The translations under genes and the position numbers were made by a program. Shown here piece by piece: positions 21,659 through 33,703 of a DNA stretch of 64,000 nucleotides (the stretch's first letter is position 1; every line of letters begins with the position of its first letter). This stretch comes from Massospora cicadina. Taxonomy: Eukaryota > Entomophthoromycota > Entomophthoromycetes > Entomophthorales > Entomophthoraceae. The stretch spans positions 186,001-250,000 of the forward strand of contig JAKSZP010007885.1 in NCBI GenBank assembly GCA_022478985.1. Reading direction: 5' to 3'. The notes below the pieces were generated by a model. The model saw nothing but the letters and a program-made list of their open reading frames with translations, did no database searches and was not told the DNA's origin.

Positions 21659-22260
21659 ATACAAAACCAGTAGCTATGGGCACACAAACCCCCCACCTTA
21701 AAGGTTGAAAAATTGAACCGTGGAAACTCCAACGTCTCCCAAAAGGCTAATATGGTAGATGAGTGCCCCAGAGTCTCTCCTGAAAACAAGGAAGCCCTGA
21801 AATTACCTCACAACCAATGTACTCCCTGATGTGCAATGATACCCCTCTGATGACGAATCTGAAGGGATTGTGAAGTTTTTGGCCATTATGTTTTAGGAGC
21901 CCCAGTTAAAGTGGAGGTACCTGACTAATTGAACCCAGTGAGAGTGGATTAGGCTAGGATTTTCGTCAAACTATCTTCAACAAGTGTTGAGTAATCTTGA
22001 GATTATTGACACTTTCATTGATGCTGACAAGTTTACTGCCACCTTGTTCTTACTGAACCAGTGTGATCATACCTTGCAGTATATCCAGGAAAAATACCCT
22101 GAGACTTATAAACAAACTCCTCTACCTTTTGTTGAAAGAGTCATCGTTCTTTCCCCCAACTTGAGTGGAATCTTAACCAAGATGGAGGTCATCATCAATG
22201 GAGTGAGGGTAGGGCTATCCTCAACACTGGGTCCCTAGTAAACGTTGTGTCATTATAACT
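21659..22260 (+). pseudogene. GY3 gag-pol spacer and protease
   Basis: After a spacer with stops, the frame 21984-22238 (LSNLEIIDTFIDADKFTATL) leads into MEVIINGVRV, and the active-site block follows in a shifted frame as AILNTGSLVNVVSL (about 22210-22251). The catalytic Asp is Asn (AAC). The arrangement matches GY2, where a similar KVEVIIHKVHVLAVLGTGS occurs. Protease would cut Gag-Pol; this copy is inactive by the Asp to Asn change alone. Confidence 0.8.
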
Positions 22261-23140
22261 CATTAAAAATTTAAACTAGCCCCTGACCTTGACTACACTC
22301 ATGAATTTGGGACTGCAGGCCCAAACAATACTGCGCCATTGGAGCGTACTCTTCTCTGTTCATCCGCTTTGGGAAGATCAGCTTGTATGTTCCAGCGGTG
22401 GCCCTAACTAATAATACTTATGGTCTACTCATTGGTACCCGGTTTATGCTCAAGTATGAAGAAGTTATTAACTAGAAGCAGGCTTATCTCTCCCTGCTTA
22501 ACTATGAGATTTACCTGATTTTGACCAATTAAGTGCTTAATAAAAAGGATCATGCTTTCACCATCAAGTTTCCCTCTTTCGCCTTAACATTATGTCTACT
22601 ACGGCAGTATGGCATACAAAAAATGTTGCCTCCATCAGTGGACGCCCTCAAGGGTATCCCTTTCTATGCTTCAGAAGAGTTTGTAATTAAAGCGGGTGAA
22701 CAAAGGGTAGTTACACTAATATTACCCTATAAATTCCCTCATAACTTTTTATTGCTCTTAACTAGCAATGATGCTGTTAGTCATTTGCTGCCCAGAGCTT
22801 TCCAGGTGTACTTGACCCTGCCTATCAACTACCTATCAAACTTCTTCTAGGAAATCTTACCAAGAAGAATATGTTTGTAAAAAAGCATCAGGACATTGGA
22901 AGAGGCATGCTGATTCCCTTGAGGAAATAAAGCAAGTTCATTGTATTGGATACATGGCGGATATGGGCTTACCCGCCGACCAGTATTTATGTACCCTATC
23001 TTCTGCTCATATCTCTGATGAACTAACCCCAGCTGAGATGGATAAAGTCCACACCCTGCTCAAGGCTGACAGCGAATTTTTTCTAAATCTAACACTGACT
23101 ATGGGCACATGAAGGGTTGGACTCATACTATTGATGTTGG
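22261..23140 (+). pseudogene. GY3 protease C-terminus and PR-RT linker
   Basis: 22320-22440 holds the flap-like text (RTLFSVHPLWEDQLVCSSG in broken frames) and an LIGTRFMLKYE block. The frame 22533-22850 (EEFVIKAGEQRVVTLILPYKF, PINYLSNFF) and the text to 23100 (ADMGLPADQYLCTLSSAH) resemble the linker that precedes RT in GY2 and GY6. No catalytic residues are expected in the linker; the assignment rests on position. Confidence 0.6.
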
Positions 23141-23900
23141 GGAGGCTTGACCCATCCGCTTAAACCCTACTGCAAATCCAAAGTTGAGGAATTACAGTTT
23201 AAGATGGAGATCAAACAGTTGCTTGATGCTGGGATACTGGTACCATTGCAAAGCCCTTGGTCGTCCCATCTTCTACTCATAAAGAAGAAGAATGGAGGTC
23301 ATCAGGTAGTTATGGACTACTGTAAGCTGAAAAAACTCATTAAGAAGGACAACTAACCATATCCCTCATATCGATGACGCTCTGGCCCAACTCTCTGGGT
23401 CCAAGTTCTTTTATGACATGAACTTGGATAGCGGATACTGGAAGATGGACCTTTATCTACAGGACAAGGAGAAGTGCGCTTTTATCTGTAGTGAAGGTCT
23501 TTTTCAACCCACTCAACTACCCCAGGGGTTATGCAATGCGCCTGCCGCTTTTCTGCAATCGATGAATCATATTTTTCAGGATCTCAAGCTGAGCTTTATG
23601 ATTGTCTATCTCGATGACATCACAGTTTTCTCCAAGACCTTCAACGAGCACCTTACAGACCTAAAATAAGTTTTTCAACGGTTGCAGGCACCAACAACAA
23701 GATTGAGCCCTCCAAATGAACTTTCTTGCAGATGAATTTGATTTCCTTAGGCATGCCATTTCACAAGACAGGATCTAACCCTACAAGATAAGGTTGATGC
23801 TATATCCAAAATGCTGCACCTAAAACCCTTCGTGATATTCAGGTTTTTTTGGGTATGATGGGGTATTACCATCAATTTATCCCCTAATTTGCCCAGCTCA
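23140..23900 (+). pseudogene. GY3 reverse transcriptase
   Basis: The frame 23147-23356 encodes fingers: PLKPYCKSKVEELQFKMEIK, LDAGILVPLQSPWSSHLLLI and QVVMDYCKLKKL. The frame 23418-23669 encodes the palm: NLDSGYWKMDL, the LPQGLCNAPAAF block and SFMIVYLDDITVFSKT, with an intact YLDD. A frame break lies between them at about 23356. The connection (VFLGMMGYYHQFIP, about 23840-23880) follows in other frames after 23669. Catalytic residues are kept, but the protein is interrupted. Confidence 0.9.
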
Positions 23901-23929
23901 GTGAGCCCTCCTATGTCTCTTGGCTAAGA

Positions 23930-24400
23930 ACGCTCCATTCCAGTGGGCGCTGAACAAAAAGCCGCGTTTGAGACCTTGAAGAAGTTATTGCAACAACGGC
24001 CGATCCTCCATCATCCTGACTATGGTTAGCCAACATGTTGTTTACTGATGCCTCTGACTGCGCCGTTGGAGCTAACTTGGCTCAGTTGGATGAGCATAGT
24101 TCAATACCCATATTTTACTTCAGCAAGATGCTCTCAAAAGCTGAACGCAACTACAGTGTCACTGAGAAGGAGTGCCTGGACGTCTTGCTCGCTGTCAAAT
24201 TCTACCGCCCCTTCTTATTTGGGACGTCGTTCAAAGTGGTTAACGACCACGTCTCTTTGAAGGAGTTTCAAAATATAAAGGACCCCACTGGACGGTTGGC
24301 TCGCTGGGCTTTTGAGCTCCAGAACTACAACATGATCATTGAGCACCTGGCAGGAACTCACCATACTAATATAGATTGGTTGACGTGACTGGCTGTTCTT
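23930..24400 (+). pseudogene. GY3 RNase H
   Basis: The open frame 24035-24388 begins MLFTDASDCAVGANLAQLDE (first Asp), continues YFSKMLSKAERNYSVTEKEC (catalytic Glu), then FKVVNDHVSLKEF (the usual VxTDHxxL with Thr to Asn), and ends with EHLAGTHHTNIDWLT, the normal A-D-x-LSR end being altered to I-D-W-L. The domain is almost complete at 117 codons and directly precedes integrase. The frame upstream of 24035 is broken (ALNKKP region, 23950-23985). Confidence 0.88.
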
Positions 24401-24599
24401 CACTTAGACGATAGTGAAGCTGAGAGGTTACATGATCTCCTGATGACTCCTGAATCAAGGGCATATGAAGATAAACCAGTACTGAAGATGCTAGCTCGGC
24501 ACTCTCGCAACACCAAGGTGGAGAGTGTTAAGTTATATAAAAAGTTGGCGCAAATTGGTTGCCTTATCTACGGCCATCAGAGCGAGTATCTGTGAGCAT

Positions 24600-25615
24600 A
24601 GAGTCCTACACTATCCCAAAACATGGTGGATTTTTAATAATCTATGAATGAGTTAAAGAGAGGTGTTATTGAGAGGGCATCATGGAGGCCATATCTGAAG
24701 TATTAGTTACTGTATGGCCTGTAAAAAATCCAGCTTCGAAATTCGCTATCAGTACCAACTGACTACGCCCCAAAGACCCTTCCACACCATAAGTTTGGAC
24801 GTGGTAGGGCCTCTACCTCAGACTACTGGTATCAATTGTTACATCTTGGTCGGAATTGATCATTTCACCACATGGGTTGAAGCTGTTACTCTTCCAGCTC
24901 AGACCGCCAAAGCCAACGCTACCTTTTTACATCAAAATATCTACACGAGGCATGGCTGCCCCATATCCTCATTTGTGACAATGGAAAAAACTTCACCTCC
25001 AGAGTTGTAAAGCTCCTCGCCACTTCTATGGGAATACAACAGCTTTTCTCTACCCTCAGAATCCATCCACAAACGGGTCCATAGAAAGAGTAAATGGAAC
25101 CCTGATATCTATACTCCTAAAAATGGCCAATTCAGACCCTCTTCGTTGGGATCTCTACCTACCCAGCTCGCTCATGGCCTATTGCATCAGTTACCATAGT
25201 ATCCTCAAGTGTCCCCTTTCCATGTGTTGTATGGGCGGGAACCTGGGATGCCAGCTTTATTAGCCAAACATGTCTTCTGACAGGACTGACCCTGAACAAG
25301 CCATAAAAAAGTTAGCCCAGCACATCATCCAACTATAAGATGAGGCTATGACTAACTTGGAAAAGACTGTCACTAAAGAAGGACAAGCAGCTAATGAGAG
25401 CCGGGCCCCTGTTCCTACCTTCCAAGTATAAGACTTGTTCTGCATTACTACAATTGGATAACCCCTAAGAGTAAGAAGCTTGGGTGTATCTTGGAAGAGC
25501 CCTTTTTATAGTCACTTATAAGTGAAGGGATGAGTATCTATCAAATCCTTGGCTACCAGAGTTACTGTAAACCATGTCCATGGCCAGTTCTTGCACCTTT
25601 ACACTTCCCCTAATA
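24600..25615 (+). pseudogene. GY3 integrase
   Basis: The H2C2 region reads GHHGGH ... YCMACKKSS (about 24675-24730). The core frame 24714-25010 has HTISLDVVGPLPQTTGINCY (first Asp) and VGIDHFTTWVEAV. A shifted frame then gives LICDNGKNFTS (second Asp, about 24965-25000) and IHPQTGPIERVNGTL (Glu, about 25060-25105). The text continues with YCISYHS and a C-terminal tail to about 25610. No chromodomain is present. All DDE residues are present, but in two frames. Confidence 0.87.
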
Positions 25616-25617
25616 CT

Positions 25618-25628
25618 GAAGGGGGTAA
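25618..25628 (+). other. GY3 polypurine tract
   Basis: GAAGGGGGTAA directly before the TG of the 3' LTR. Confidence 0.85.
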
Positions 25629-26362
25629 TGTTGGACAATTACAAGTCCAATTATGTAAAAGAGTGTTACAGTTCAAAATAGGGACGAAAATAAGGAAGTA
25701 ATCGGCCAAAAGAACCTGGCCAATTATTGATGGAACCCTTTAAATTGAAACATAAATTTAATTAATAATACCCGGCCAATTGGCACGAGTTTAGGTAGTC
25801 AGATTGCACTGACCAAGTAGAGGGAACAGGAAGTCCATCCAAAGTTCCTCCCTATCCCATTAACCATTTAAGCAAACCACCTATGTGGGGACCAGCCCTC
25901 TTATAGGCCTTGTTGGGTCCCATCAAGTGAAAATAATTTCCAGCCCATTGATTAGATCATATATATAATCAATACTTAATGGTCTAATCCTACCTGTTTT
26001 GACCCTCTATCAGCCATTCCATCTATATGAGGCGAGTTTTGAGAGCTCCAATAGGTTGAATCCCAATATTCCCTAGAATCAGAAAAGACTAAGCTATTCA
26101 AACTTGGAACCTCAACATTTTAAATACTAAGCATTGACTTATTAAAGCGGTTCACTTCTTTACCTCCCCGTAGTGACTAATAAAACTAATTAAAAAACTT
26201 CGATTCTTTTTGTTACTTAAGTTTATTAAAATACTATAATTGTTCAAATACCCCCTAATAATTCTTTATCCCTGCAGTAGAGAATTGTACTTCTGCAAAT
26301 ATTTGTTAAAATTTAGGTGAAAAATGCAACAGCAAGCAACACCAAAATCCTAAAATACAACA
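25629..26362 (+). repeat. GY3 3' LTR
   Basis: 734 bp, TGTTGGACAATT ... ACAACA. It is uninterrupted and so serves as the template for recognising the split 5' LTR. Followed by the duplication ttccc. Confidence 0.9.
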
Positions 26363-27212
26363 TTCCCAACCACTTCAGCTTGTTAGGGTTGAACTTCCAG
26401 AACTATTGGTTCAATAGCATGTATTCAAGGGTTCTGCCACATTTCAGTACCTGGAAACCAAAGACTTAAGGAAATACCTCCCATTTATGGCGCCCATCAG
26501 GAAAATTGTCTTCTATCCCCCCAAGCGAGTTGGGGTTGGTGGCGTGACGCTATTGAGTGGCACTTGAGCAGGCCCATCAAGCGGCTTGTTTAAGTCTGCT
26601 TCCTTTCCTATTCATAACCCAGCCTAGATGACTTCCTTGTAGATTGCATGATGCTCAAAGCGTCGTTCTCCCCTTGATCTGGAACACACCTCCTCATCCA
26701 GTTCTCACTCTGTCTATCTCCCCCCTTTTTCACCTATTCCCTCCTATCCCAGGACCACCAGCAGATGTAATTACAGGCCTTGCTTCTATTAGCCCAGAGA
26801 TATACCTATTTCAATCACCTGTTTGCTCTACCTCATCTATGCCTTCTAACCCAGGGTTCGTAGTTCAATCTACTTTAGTGGCTCATCTGTGGAGACCCAC
26901 CCCCTCTTGCTTAATATGTCTTTCATTCTGCTACTGACCCCACCCCTCTGATGACACAGCCACCTCCCCATTTACCAACAACTGAATGGCCCAAGGAGGC
27001 TAAAAAGCCTGCGAGATGTTGTAGGAAAACAATCATGAGCACCGCCAATCTAGGAGATATACTGACCAAATGAAGCAGAGGCGGCAAAGTAGATCATGAG
27101 GCAGCCACAATTGGCGGAACAGTTTATTTGCTCTACTATTTTATTAAAATGCATTATTAGCCATAACATTTATATACATAATTTTTGTTTTGTTTTCCCC
27201 TTGACATGTACT
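26363..27212 (+). other. GY4 3' region, second part, with plus-strand coding traces
   Basis: The continuation of 12444-12928 across GY3. The minus strand shows no pol text until 27213. On the plus strand several protein-like stretches occur in different frames: GSATFQYLETKDLRKYLPFM then IRKIVFYPPKRVGVGG (about 26425-26550), the frame 26644-26937 rich in Pro/Ser (LFPPIPGPPADVITGL), and LPTTEWPKEAKKPARCCRKT (about 26975-27035). I recognise no family. An antisense gene of GY4 or a trapped fragment of another element are both possible. Confidence 0.4.
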
Positions 27213-28391
27213 CTACTGGTTATATGACCAAAGGAATCTAGCATGTACACTGTTAATAATCTGACCACACGCTTGGTCCTTGATTGTGTAGGATTCAGCG
27301 CCTGTTCTCTCTATCACCTCAAATAAAATCCATAAGCTAGATAACTTATTCCGCCTTTTAAAACCGTTCTGATCGTGGAAAAAGACACGCTCTCCTTCCA
27401 TCTAGTACTAAAAAGACACGCTCTCCTACCTCAAACTATGAAATTATGCTATGCCATTATTGATTAGATCATTATATCTGCTATTTTTAGCTATGCTTGT
27501 TAAGTACAATTCTGTTTGAAGTTTGATTAGCATGGACGTCAAAGACTCCAAATAGCATCGTAATATATTCTGCTGGTATCCTCTACACAGGAGTAGAAAA
27601 GCAGGCAGGGCTGAATGTCTCCCATAAAGCAACTGGAAGGGACTTTTTCCAGTTGCTGAGTAATAGCTAATGATATATGCAAAAACTGCGGTGGAAAGGA
27701 GGGTGATTCATTCTGATGGTCTATCCATAACAAGCTTTTTGAATATATTAAACAGGGTCTCGTTAATCTTCTTTACAGTTTCATTGAATTTAGGATGATA
27801 TGGGGTCATTAGAACCCCGCAGATGGCCAAAGTTTCGTTTAGCTTATGAAGACATGTGAGGTGAAGTTTTTCTGTTGTTAGCAAGTAGAACTGAGGGCAG
27901 CAATGTCATTGGATGACGCACTCCATTATAAATTTGGCATCAGTTACCGCCCCAAATATTATTGCTCGTGCCTCTACCCACTTCATCAAATGATCTATCA
28001 ATACTAGAATGTACTTGGAGCAATTCGCGCCCATAAGAAAGGGCCCTATAATGTTGATGGATACTGTGTGCCACATGAAATGGGGTTTTACCAGACAATA
28101 TGAGGTCTTATGGTGAAATGGCTTCTCAACTTGACATTAATGACAACAGAAAATCATTTTTAGAACGTCACTTGCATGCTCTCTCAGTATTAACAGTCAC
28201 AGAAATCATAATGTTTTGCATAACCCTCAATGACCTACTGCCTTGTAAGCACTCATGATAATTTCTGTCAGGCATAGGCTTTTGGAAAGCCCAACATAAC
28301 ACCAGCAATTAGCTTTTATAGATCACGACTTTTACCAAAAAGTATCATCAATCATTCCATCTAGTTCTGGATAATTTGAGATGGTTTGCCG
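27213..28391 (-). pseudogene. GY4 integrase
   Basis: Minus strand, reading from 28391 to 27213. Core text is heavily broken, but the end is clear: QNESPSFPPQFLHISLAITQ (27690-27640 region), LYGRHSALPAFL (27630-27595; same as LYGRHPALPAFLYS in GY6), and the C-terminal GERVFFHDQNGFKRRNKLSS ... VIERTGAESYTIKD (27400-27290), ending VHARFLWSYNQ. LB2 inserted just upstream, between RNase H and integrase. No chromodomain follows. Confidence 0.8.
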
Positions 28392-28406
28392 CAGATCATC
28401 TTTTAA
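28392..28406. repeat. LB2 target-site duplication, left copy
   Basis: cagatcatcttttaa, identical to 33689-33703. It marks the insertion of LB2 into GY4. Confidence 0.88.
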
Positions 28407-28459
28407 ATTTTAAATTTATTGTGGGGAAGGCTGACCATGGGACGGACACTTCCTAATAT

Positions 28460-31400
28460 GACTCAGAAGAGACAAAACTTAGTACCAGGGAAGGCACCCC
28501 AGAGAAGCGATGCTATCTCTTGTTGCCAGCGGGAACGCCACTTATGGGGAGGGGGAGGGGACGTGTGAGGGGCCGTAGCCACAACTGAACACGTGTGGAG
28601 GAAGGGGTCTGATTTGATGAACCAGACTGGGAACCAGGAGGAGACCAGCTGTCGGCGACGCAGTGGGAGGTATCCAAACATCCACGCTTGAAAGTGGTAC
28701 ACCAAATGAGACCGGAATTTGTGGACAGCTTCTGGGAGGGTGAGGGTAAAGCCTGCGATGGCTTCTAAGACAATCGTGTGATGGTCCACATGGCAATTGC
28801 AACCACCAAAGCATGGAGGGAGGGTGGAAGAAAGGAGGCCATTGATAGAGCAAACATATCTCTTGACAGACTGAAGGGATGCGTTTGATCCTAGCCCAGC
28901 AGACGTTGAACTTCGCGCCATATCACTTTAGAGGTAGGGCACTTCTCCAGGTGGTGGAACAGCGTTCTGTACTGGCCACACACGACACAGGATGAGTGTA
29001 AAGCGTTAGAGCGCTCAGCTGTATGATACACCCACCTCAGGCAGCGCCACACATGGGAGCGGACTTGAGGATGCAACAGAGGATGGTGTACATATTTCCA
29101 AATGGTTTTTTGGGTCTCAATGGAGTAAGGGATGTCCATCATGTCCAGGTAGTCCACCCTGGATAGGACATGGGGGCGAATGGGGATCACGCCATCATGG
29201 ATGTGTAGGCCCTGTACCTCTTGTGTGAACTGAGGAGAGGGGTGGCCTTTTTGGGTTGTATGTCCGCTAATATGAATTCTCCACTCAGAGCTCCACATGG
29301 AGAGGAGGATTCATTTGTAGTGAGTTTTAGTACCATGAGGACCTGTGGCCAATGTGTGTGATGCGAGGTATTTCATCAGGGAGTGTGGGTTTGATGAATT
29401 GTTGAGGCCCAAGGCGCGGGAGAAGTTGGAGTGGGCTGCGCGGGACCAGTGTTGGGAGGGGAGTGTAGGGGCAGTGATGGGTGCAATCCAGGTGCCCAGG
29501 ATCTTGGCAGCATGGGCTTTGAAGTCAAGCAGGCCCATGCCACCGCGATGATGAGGGCCAAACATGACCTCTAGCCGTACTGGTGGAGGGTGGCCTGACC
29601 AAAGCCATCCTTGCAGCAAGGCATACAAGGAATTGAAGAAGCTTGGGGAGAAGGGGATGGCGTGGTCTCCGAACCAGACTTTGGAGAGGAGCATGGAGTT
29701 AGCTAAAACAACCCTGCCAGTAAGGGAAGTAGGGTGGGCTCTGAGAGAGGCGATTCGCTTCGTCACGTTGTCCAGAATATGGCACTCCTTTACTGTTGAT
29801 GCGTATCCGCCTGCCTCCAACCACACGCCCAGATGGCGTACTGGTCCTATGATAGGACGTGGCACAAAGGGGAGCACCAGTGGGGCGGTGTGTGTTGAGT
29901 TAGTAGGGCGAGGACGTGGCGAGCAGATGGGCCGGGTTGAAAACTAACTGCTGGGGTCCAGCAGTTCTGAAACCGACCAAGGAGGATGATTTCAGTTTTG
30001 GAAGCATTCAGTGCCACGTTGCTTACCCGGGAGTACTTCTGGATGAGAGCATCAAGCGCGCGTGCATCTTGATTATTAGACACTCCAACCACACAATAAT
30101 CTGCAAATGCCATTATCTTGATTGGGGCTTGGCCTGGCACATGGACCCCAGTGAGTTGGGCATTCACATTTTGCAGTAGTGGGTCAAGGCTGAAGTTGTA
30201 TAAGAGAGGGCTGAGTGGGTCCCCTTGTCGCAAGCCCCTTTGAGGGTGGACTACTTCCGTTAGGAAGCCAGAACCACGTACTGCCATTGTTGCAGATTCT
30301 GTGAGCAGCATCACCCAGTTGATTAAGCGAGGGGGTAGGCGGAATTGATGGAGGCAGGCCCTGAGGTATTCCCAGTTTACTCTATAATAGGCCTTTTGTT
30401 GGTCCAAGAATACAAGTGCCCCAGAGGCTGAGTATTGACATACATTAGCCACAGAGTGCACGTTATCCCAAAATCAACCTTCTGGGTATGAAACCAAATT
30501 GTTCTTGGGAGATGGTGGCAGATGCTACAGTCCCTAAATGATTAGCCATGATTTTTGTTAAAATTTTAGTGTCTGTGTTTGTTAGAGAAATGGGGCGCCA
30601 GTTGGCTAAGTCTAGCTTATCCCCTTTCCTAAAGAGTGTGACGGTAAAGGCCTCATGTCCTCCTGGTAGGAGGCGCATTTTCCAACAGGCTTTGGTTAAG
30701 TGAGGCGAGCAGCAATGATGATATATATTTGAAATACTTTTTGTAGAACTCATATGGAATGCCATCTGGGCCTGGGCATTTTTGGTTTGGCGCACCGCGA
30801 ATGGCTGTCCATAATTCAGTTGGAGTAATCAAATTCATTATTTCCGAGTATCAGAAAATGGTGCAGATGTGGGCTCAGTCGAGAAATTCTGCCACTTCAG
30901 CTGGCTGAATTGGATTAGATCGGTACAACTTGGAGTAATACTTTTATGTTTCAATTGCCACTTTGGCTGGCGTATCCACAATGGAATCATACAATCTTCA
31001 CACCTGTGTGCAGGCCACACTCTGGCGTGGTGTGAAATTTTTTCAAAGAAATGTGCGGTGCACTTGTGCCTTTTGTGATACGTGTGGCCCTGTACTGAAC
31101 AAAAACCCAATGTTTGTGTTGCCTTTTGAGTGCGTTGAGGTGGGCGGCTGCCTCCGCCCACTTCTGGCCCCATGCAGAGCTGTATCCTGTAGCTGGGATA
31201 TTGGACTCCAGGTGTGCCAACTCTGCCAGAGTGCACGAAATACCGCCTAAGTGGCTCATGAGCATCTGGAGGAGAGATGGCGAGAGTGGCAGATGGTGTC
31301 ATCTTTGAAAGTTGCCCATGTGGAAATGGGGTCCGCACAAAACAGTGCAACAAACTTTTTTGCCAAAGTTGCCACTTCCACCCACATGGAAAATCCTGGT

Positions 31401-32163
31401 GACGCGAGCTCAGAGGGGCGGATTTTGCACCAATATGGGGCCTTAGCAGCTGTGACAGGTAGGTGGTAGGTTAGCGAGACCAGTCAATGGTCAGAGAATT
31501 CCATTTTTGTTGTTTTGAAGTGGGAGATGTAGGGTTGAAATTTCGCCGGCATTAGTATAAGATCAATGCAGGTCACGGACCTTAATTGGCCATTGTGGAC
31601 GTGGGGGCGCGTCATATTTTTGATTAGTGGGGCATGTCACAGCAGCGCATCCATTAGCCTGAGGGTGGCCTTTAGAACGCGCAGTTCTATGTGACCCTGG
31701 GGGCGTGGGGTGAGGAAGGCCACCGGTCCATTGGTATGTTTAGCCAACAGTTCATGTCACTGACTAGGAAAGAGTCTGGGGGTAGCAGGAGGGATTTGAC
31801 CGGCAAGAAAAATTCCTGACACTCGCGTGCACCGTTTGGGGCATAGATGTTGACAATTGTGTGCACTACATCAGCCCATGAGAAAGTGACAACAAGCACT
31901 CGGCCATTTAGGAACGTTTCTGAGGATAAAAATTTGAAAAATTATTTTTCTGAATTAGCACCCCACAGTGCTTTGACCAAAAGGATAGGGATGGGAGGAG
32001 CATTGTTTCCAAGCTTCCTCGGAACCTCATGGACAGTGGGACTCCTGGATGGCCAGGATATCCATGGGTAAATTGTGTTGTAAAAACTCAGTTTCCTAGC
32101 CCAGGACGGGGAGGCCTTGAGTCCGGCGATATTCAACGTCCCTAAAGTGAAGGTTTCCCCCAT
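28460..32163 (-). pseudogene. LB2 ORF2 (endonuclease, RT, C-terminal zinc motif)
   Basis: Starts at 32163 (MGETFTLGTLNIAGLKASPS). The endonuclease continues at 31899-31687 with HTIVNIYAPNGARE; the GDxN block reads VSDMNCW. A linker follows (31353-30838). RT begins with GPDGIPYEFYKKYFKYIS (30838-30653), then QEQFGFIPRRL, VFLDQQKAYYRVNWEYL, VVHPQRGLRQGDPLSPLLYN and AFADYCVVGVSNN, where FADD is FADY. The frames 29877-29311 give the thumb. 29298-28891 ends with the CCHC-like SSCVVCGQYRTLFHHLEKCP. About eight frame breaks are present. Confidence 0.9.
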
Positions 32164-32228
32164 TGCACCTTAGGTGTGAGGGGTGGGCACCTGGGCCCAC
32201 CAGCCTCTCTCTAGATCCCCACGGGCCT

Positions 32229-33358
32229 TCACAGCAGTGCAGGTGTTAGCAGCAACACTATCAGGTTTTTGTTAATTTTTGTGGAAAAAGTTGCGTTGGC
32301 TTTAGCCTTTGCCTTTTGTTTTCCCGATTTCAGACAAATTTTTTGCGGTGCAGATGAGTTCAGTGAACTGTTGAGCGGGTCAAAATTTTTTTCAGTTGGG
32401 ATGGGCCCCAAGTCAGTTTCCTCTAGAGCTTGGGTGCAATGATTGGGTGAAATTGAGTCCCCCATCAGATCCTCAGATTGAGTGGCCCGTTTGGTATGGG
32501 CTTCCCAATCTGATTGGTTGATGGATTCCCAAGTTGATTCCACCACAAAGGTTTCCATGTCCTCCTGGCATTGTGAGTGTGGGATAGCAGTGGTGGCTTT
32601 GGCCGTTTCCTTGGCCACAGCCCTGTGGGCCTGCTTGGCCTTCTTCCACTCTTGCAGGGAAATAGGTTTTACCAGTGGATGCAGCATTGTGCTCCCCATG
32701 GGAAAGCCTCTTTGGTGCTTGCGGTTGGTTCATAGTGCGCCTCTCCGCTGGCCATGGCCACTGAGGGGTGCTCTTGGAATGTGACACCCTCCTTGGTGGG
32801 GCACACATGCACCATATGGCCAAACGCATCACAGTGGGTGCAAATGGGGGGCGCGCTGTCCACAGTCACCCAGAATGGGTGGGTGGTATGCCCTACAATA
32901 TCAATAAAAGTGGAGTGCGGGATCTAGGTTAGGTCCTTCGTGATCTCCTCAGTTGGGGTCAGGACTGTGATGGCTTTGCTGGTGCATAGGTGTGGCATCT
33001 GCGTGAAGCGTTGCATTTTGAAAGATTGTAATTTGCCATATATGGCAAGAACATCTTTCAGGTGTTGTTCCAAAATGTCACGTTTTACCATAGTAGGCAA
33101 AAAGTCAAACGTGAGGAAAATTTGGTTTGATTTTGTCCATCTGGTGCGTTTGGTTTCGAAGACCCATTGCCCTTTGGGGAGGTCGACCACTACATGCACC
33201 ACCGCAGCCTCATCTGCTGCCTCTTTGCTTTTGAAACCTAGGTTCAGCCAACCGAGTGACATGGAGTGAGGTGCGACGTACACCGCGGTTGGGAAAATTG
33301 TGTGCACATCTTCACAAAATGTTTCCCATAAGGCCGTTTGTTGGATGTCCAGAAACAC
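32229..33358 (-). pseudogene. LB2 ORF1 (RNA-binding protein with zinc knuckle)
   Basis: Starts at 33358 (MFLDIQQTALWETFCEDVHT). Residues 1-144 form an N-terminal domain with GWLNLGFKSKEAADEA and VHVVVDLPKGQWV, which may be an RRM-like fold (inferred). A frame break at about 32924 leads to 32869-32669 with the knuckle CTHCDAFGHMVHVCP (CX2CX4HX4C). The tail (32699-32229) is acidic, ending in a basic KSGKQKAKAKANA stretch. It is the best copy of ORF1 for this LINE family; only two frame changes interrupt it. Confidence 0.85.
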
Positions 33359-33688
33359 ATGGACTCAGAATTCCACCGACAAAAGTGGCTGGGAGTGTGG
33401 CGTGTTAATGTACTGGTTGCATCATGTTTGCCATGAGTATCTCCGGGGAAATAGTGACCGCCAGTTTTTAAAATTTTCGTCTATTCTTCTGGTTTCTCTG
33501 GGGCGTTTTTGAACATTGAAGGCCGTGGGCCTTCCACCTGCTCCTCTTATCTTACTTGCCCAACTGCTCCCTGACATGGGCGCAGACTAATCTCCTCTGT
33601 GAGATTATCAAACTAGATTTAGTCTTGAATTTAATAGGTTACAAAAGTGATTGCAACGAGAAAGAAAAGTTAATATTTGCAGTTTCCA

Positions 33689-33703
33689 CAGATCATCTTT
33701 TAA
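33689..33703. repeat. LB2 target-site duplication, right copy
   Basis: cagatcatcttttaa, identical to 28392-28406. It begins one base before the resumed GY4 text. Confidence 0.88.

Larger units (their letters stand above)
12934..26362 (+). mobile_element. GY3: Ty3/gypsy element containing LB1 and SM1
   Basis: Plus-strand element with LTRs TGT..ACA at 12934-18890 (interrupted by LB1) and 25629-26362, a PBS at 18893 and a purine tract at 25618-25628. Flanking bases are ctccc (12929-12933) and ttccc (26363-26367), a 5-bp duplication with one transition. Without LB1 and SM1 the element is about 6.5 kb with gag, PR, RT, RNase H and IN and no chromodomain. It interrupts the 3' region of GY4. YLDD in RT is still intact; protease Asp is mutated. 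Confidence 0.92.
28407..33688 (-). mobile_element. LINE LB2 inserted in GY4
   Basis: A 5.3-kb full-length family B LINE on the minus strand with an exact 15-bp target duplication (28392-28406, 33689-33703). The 3' end is AT-rich (plus-strand ATTTTAAATTTATTG), and the 5' end has the same GCAACGAGAAAGAAAAGTT as LB1, plus about 15 extra bases before the duplication. ORF1 and ORF2 are better preserved than in LB1 and closely match LB3. It separates GY4 RNase H from GY4 integrase. Confidence 0.93.
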
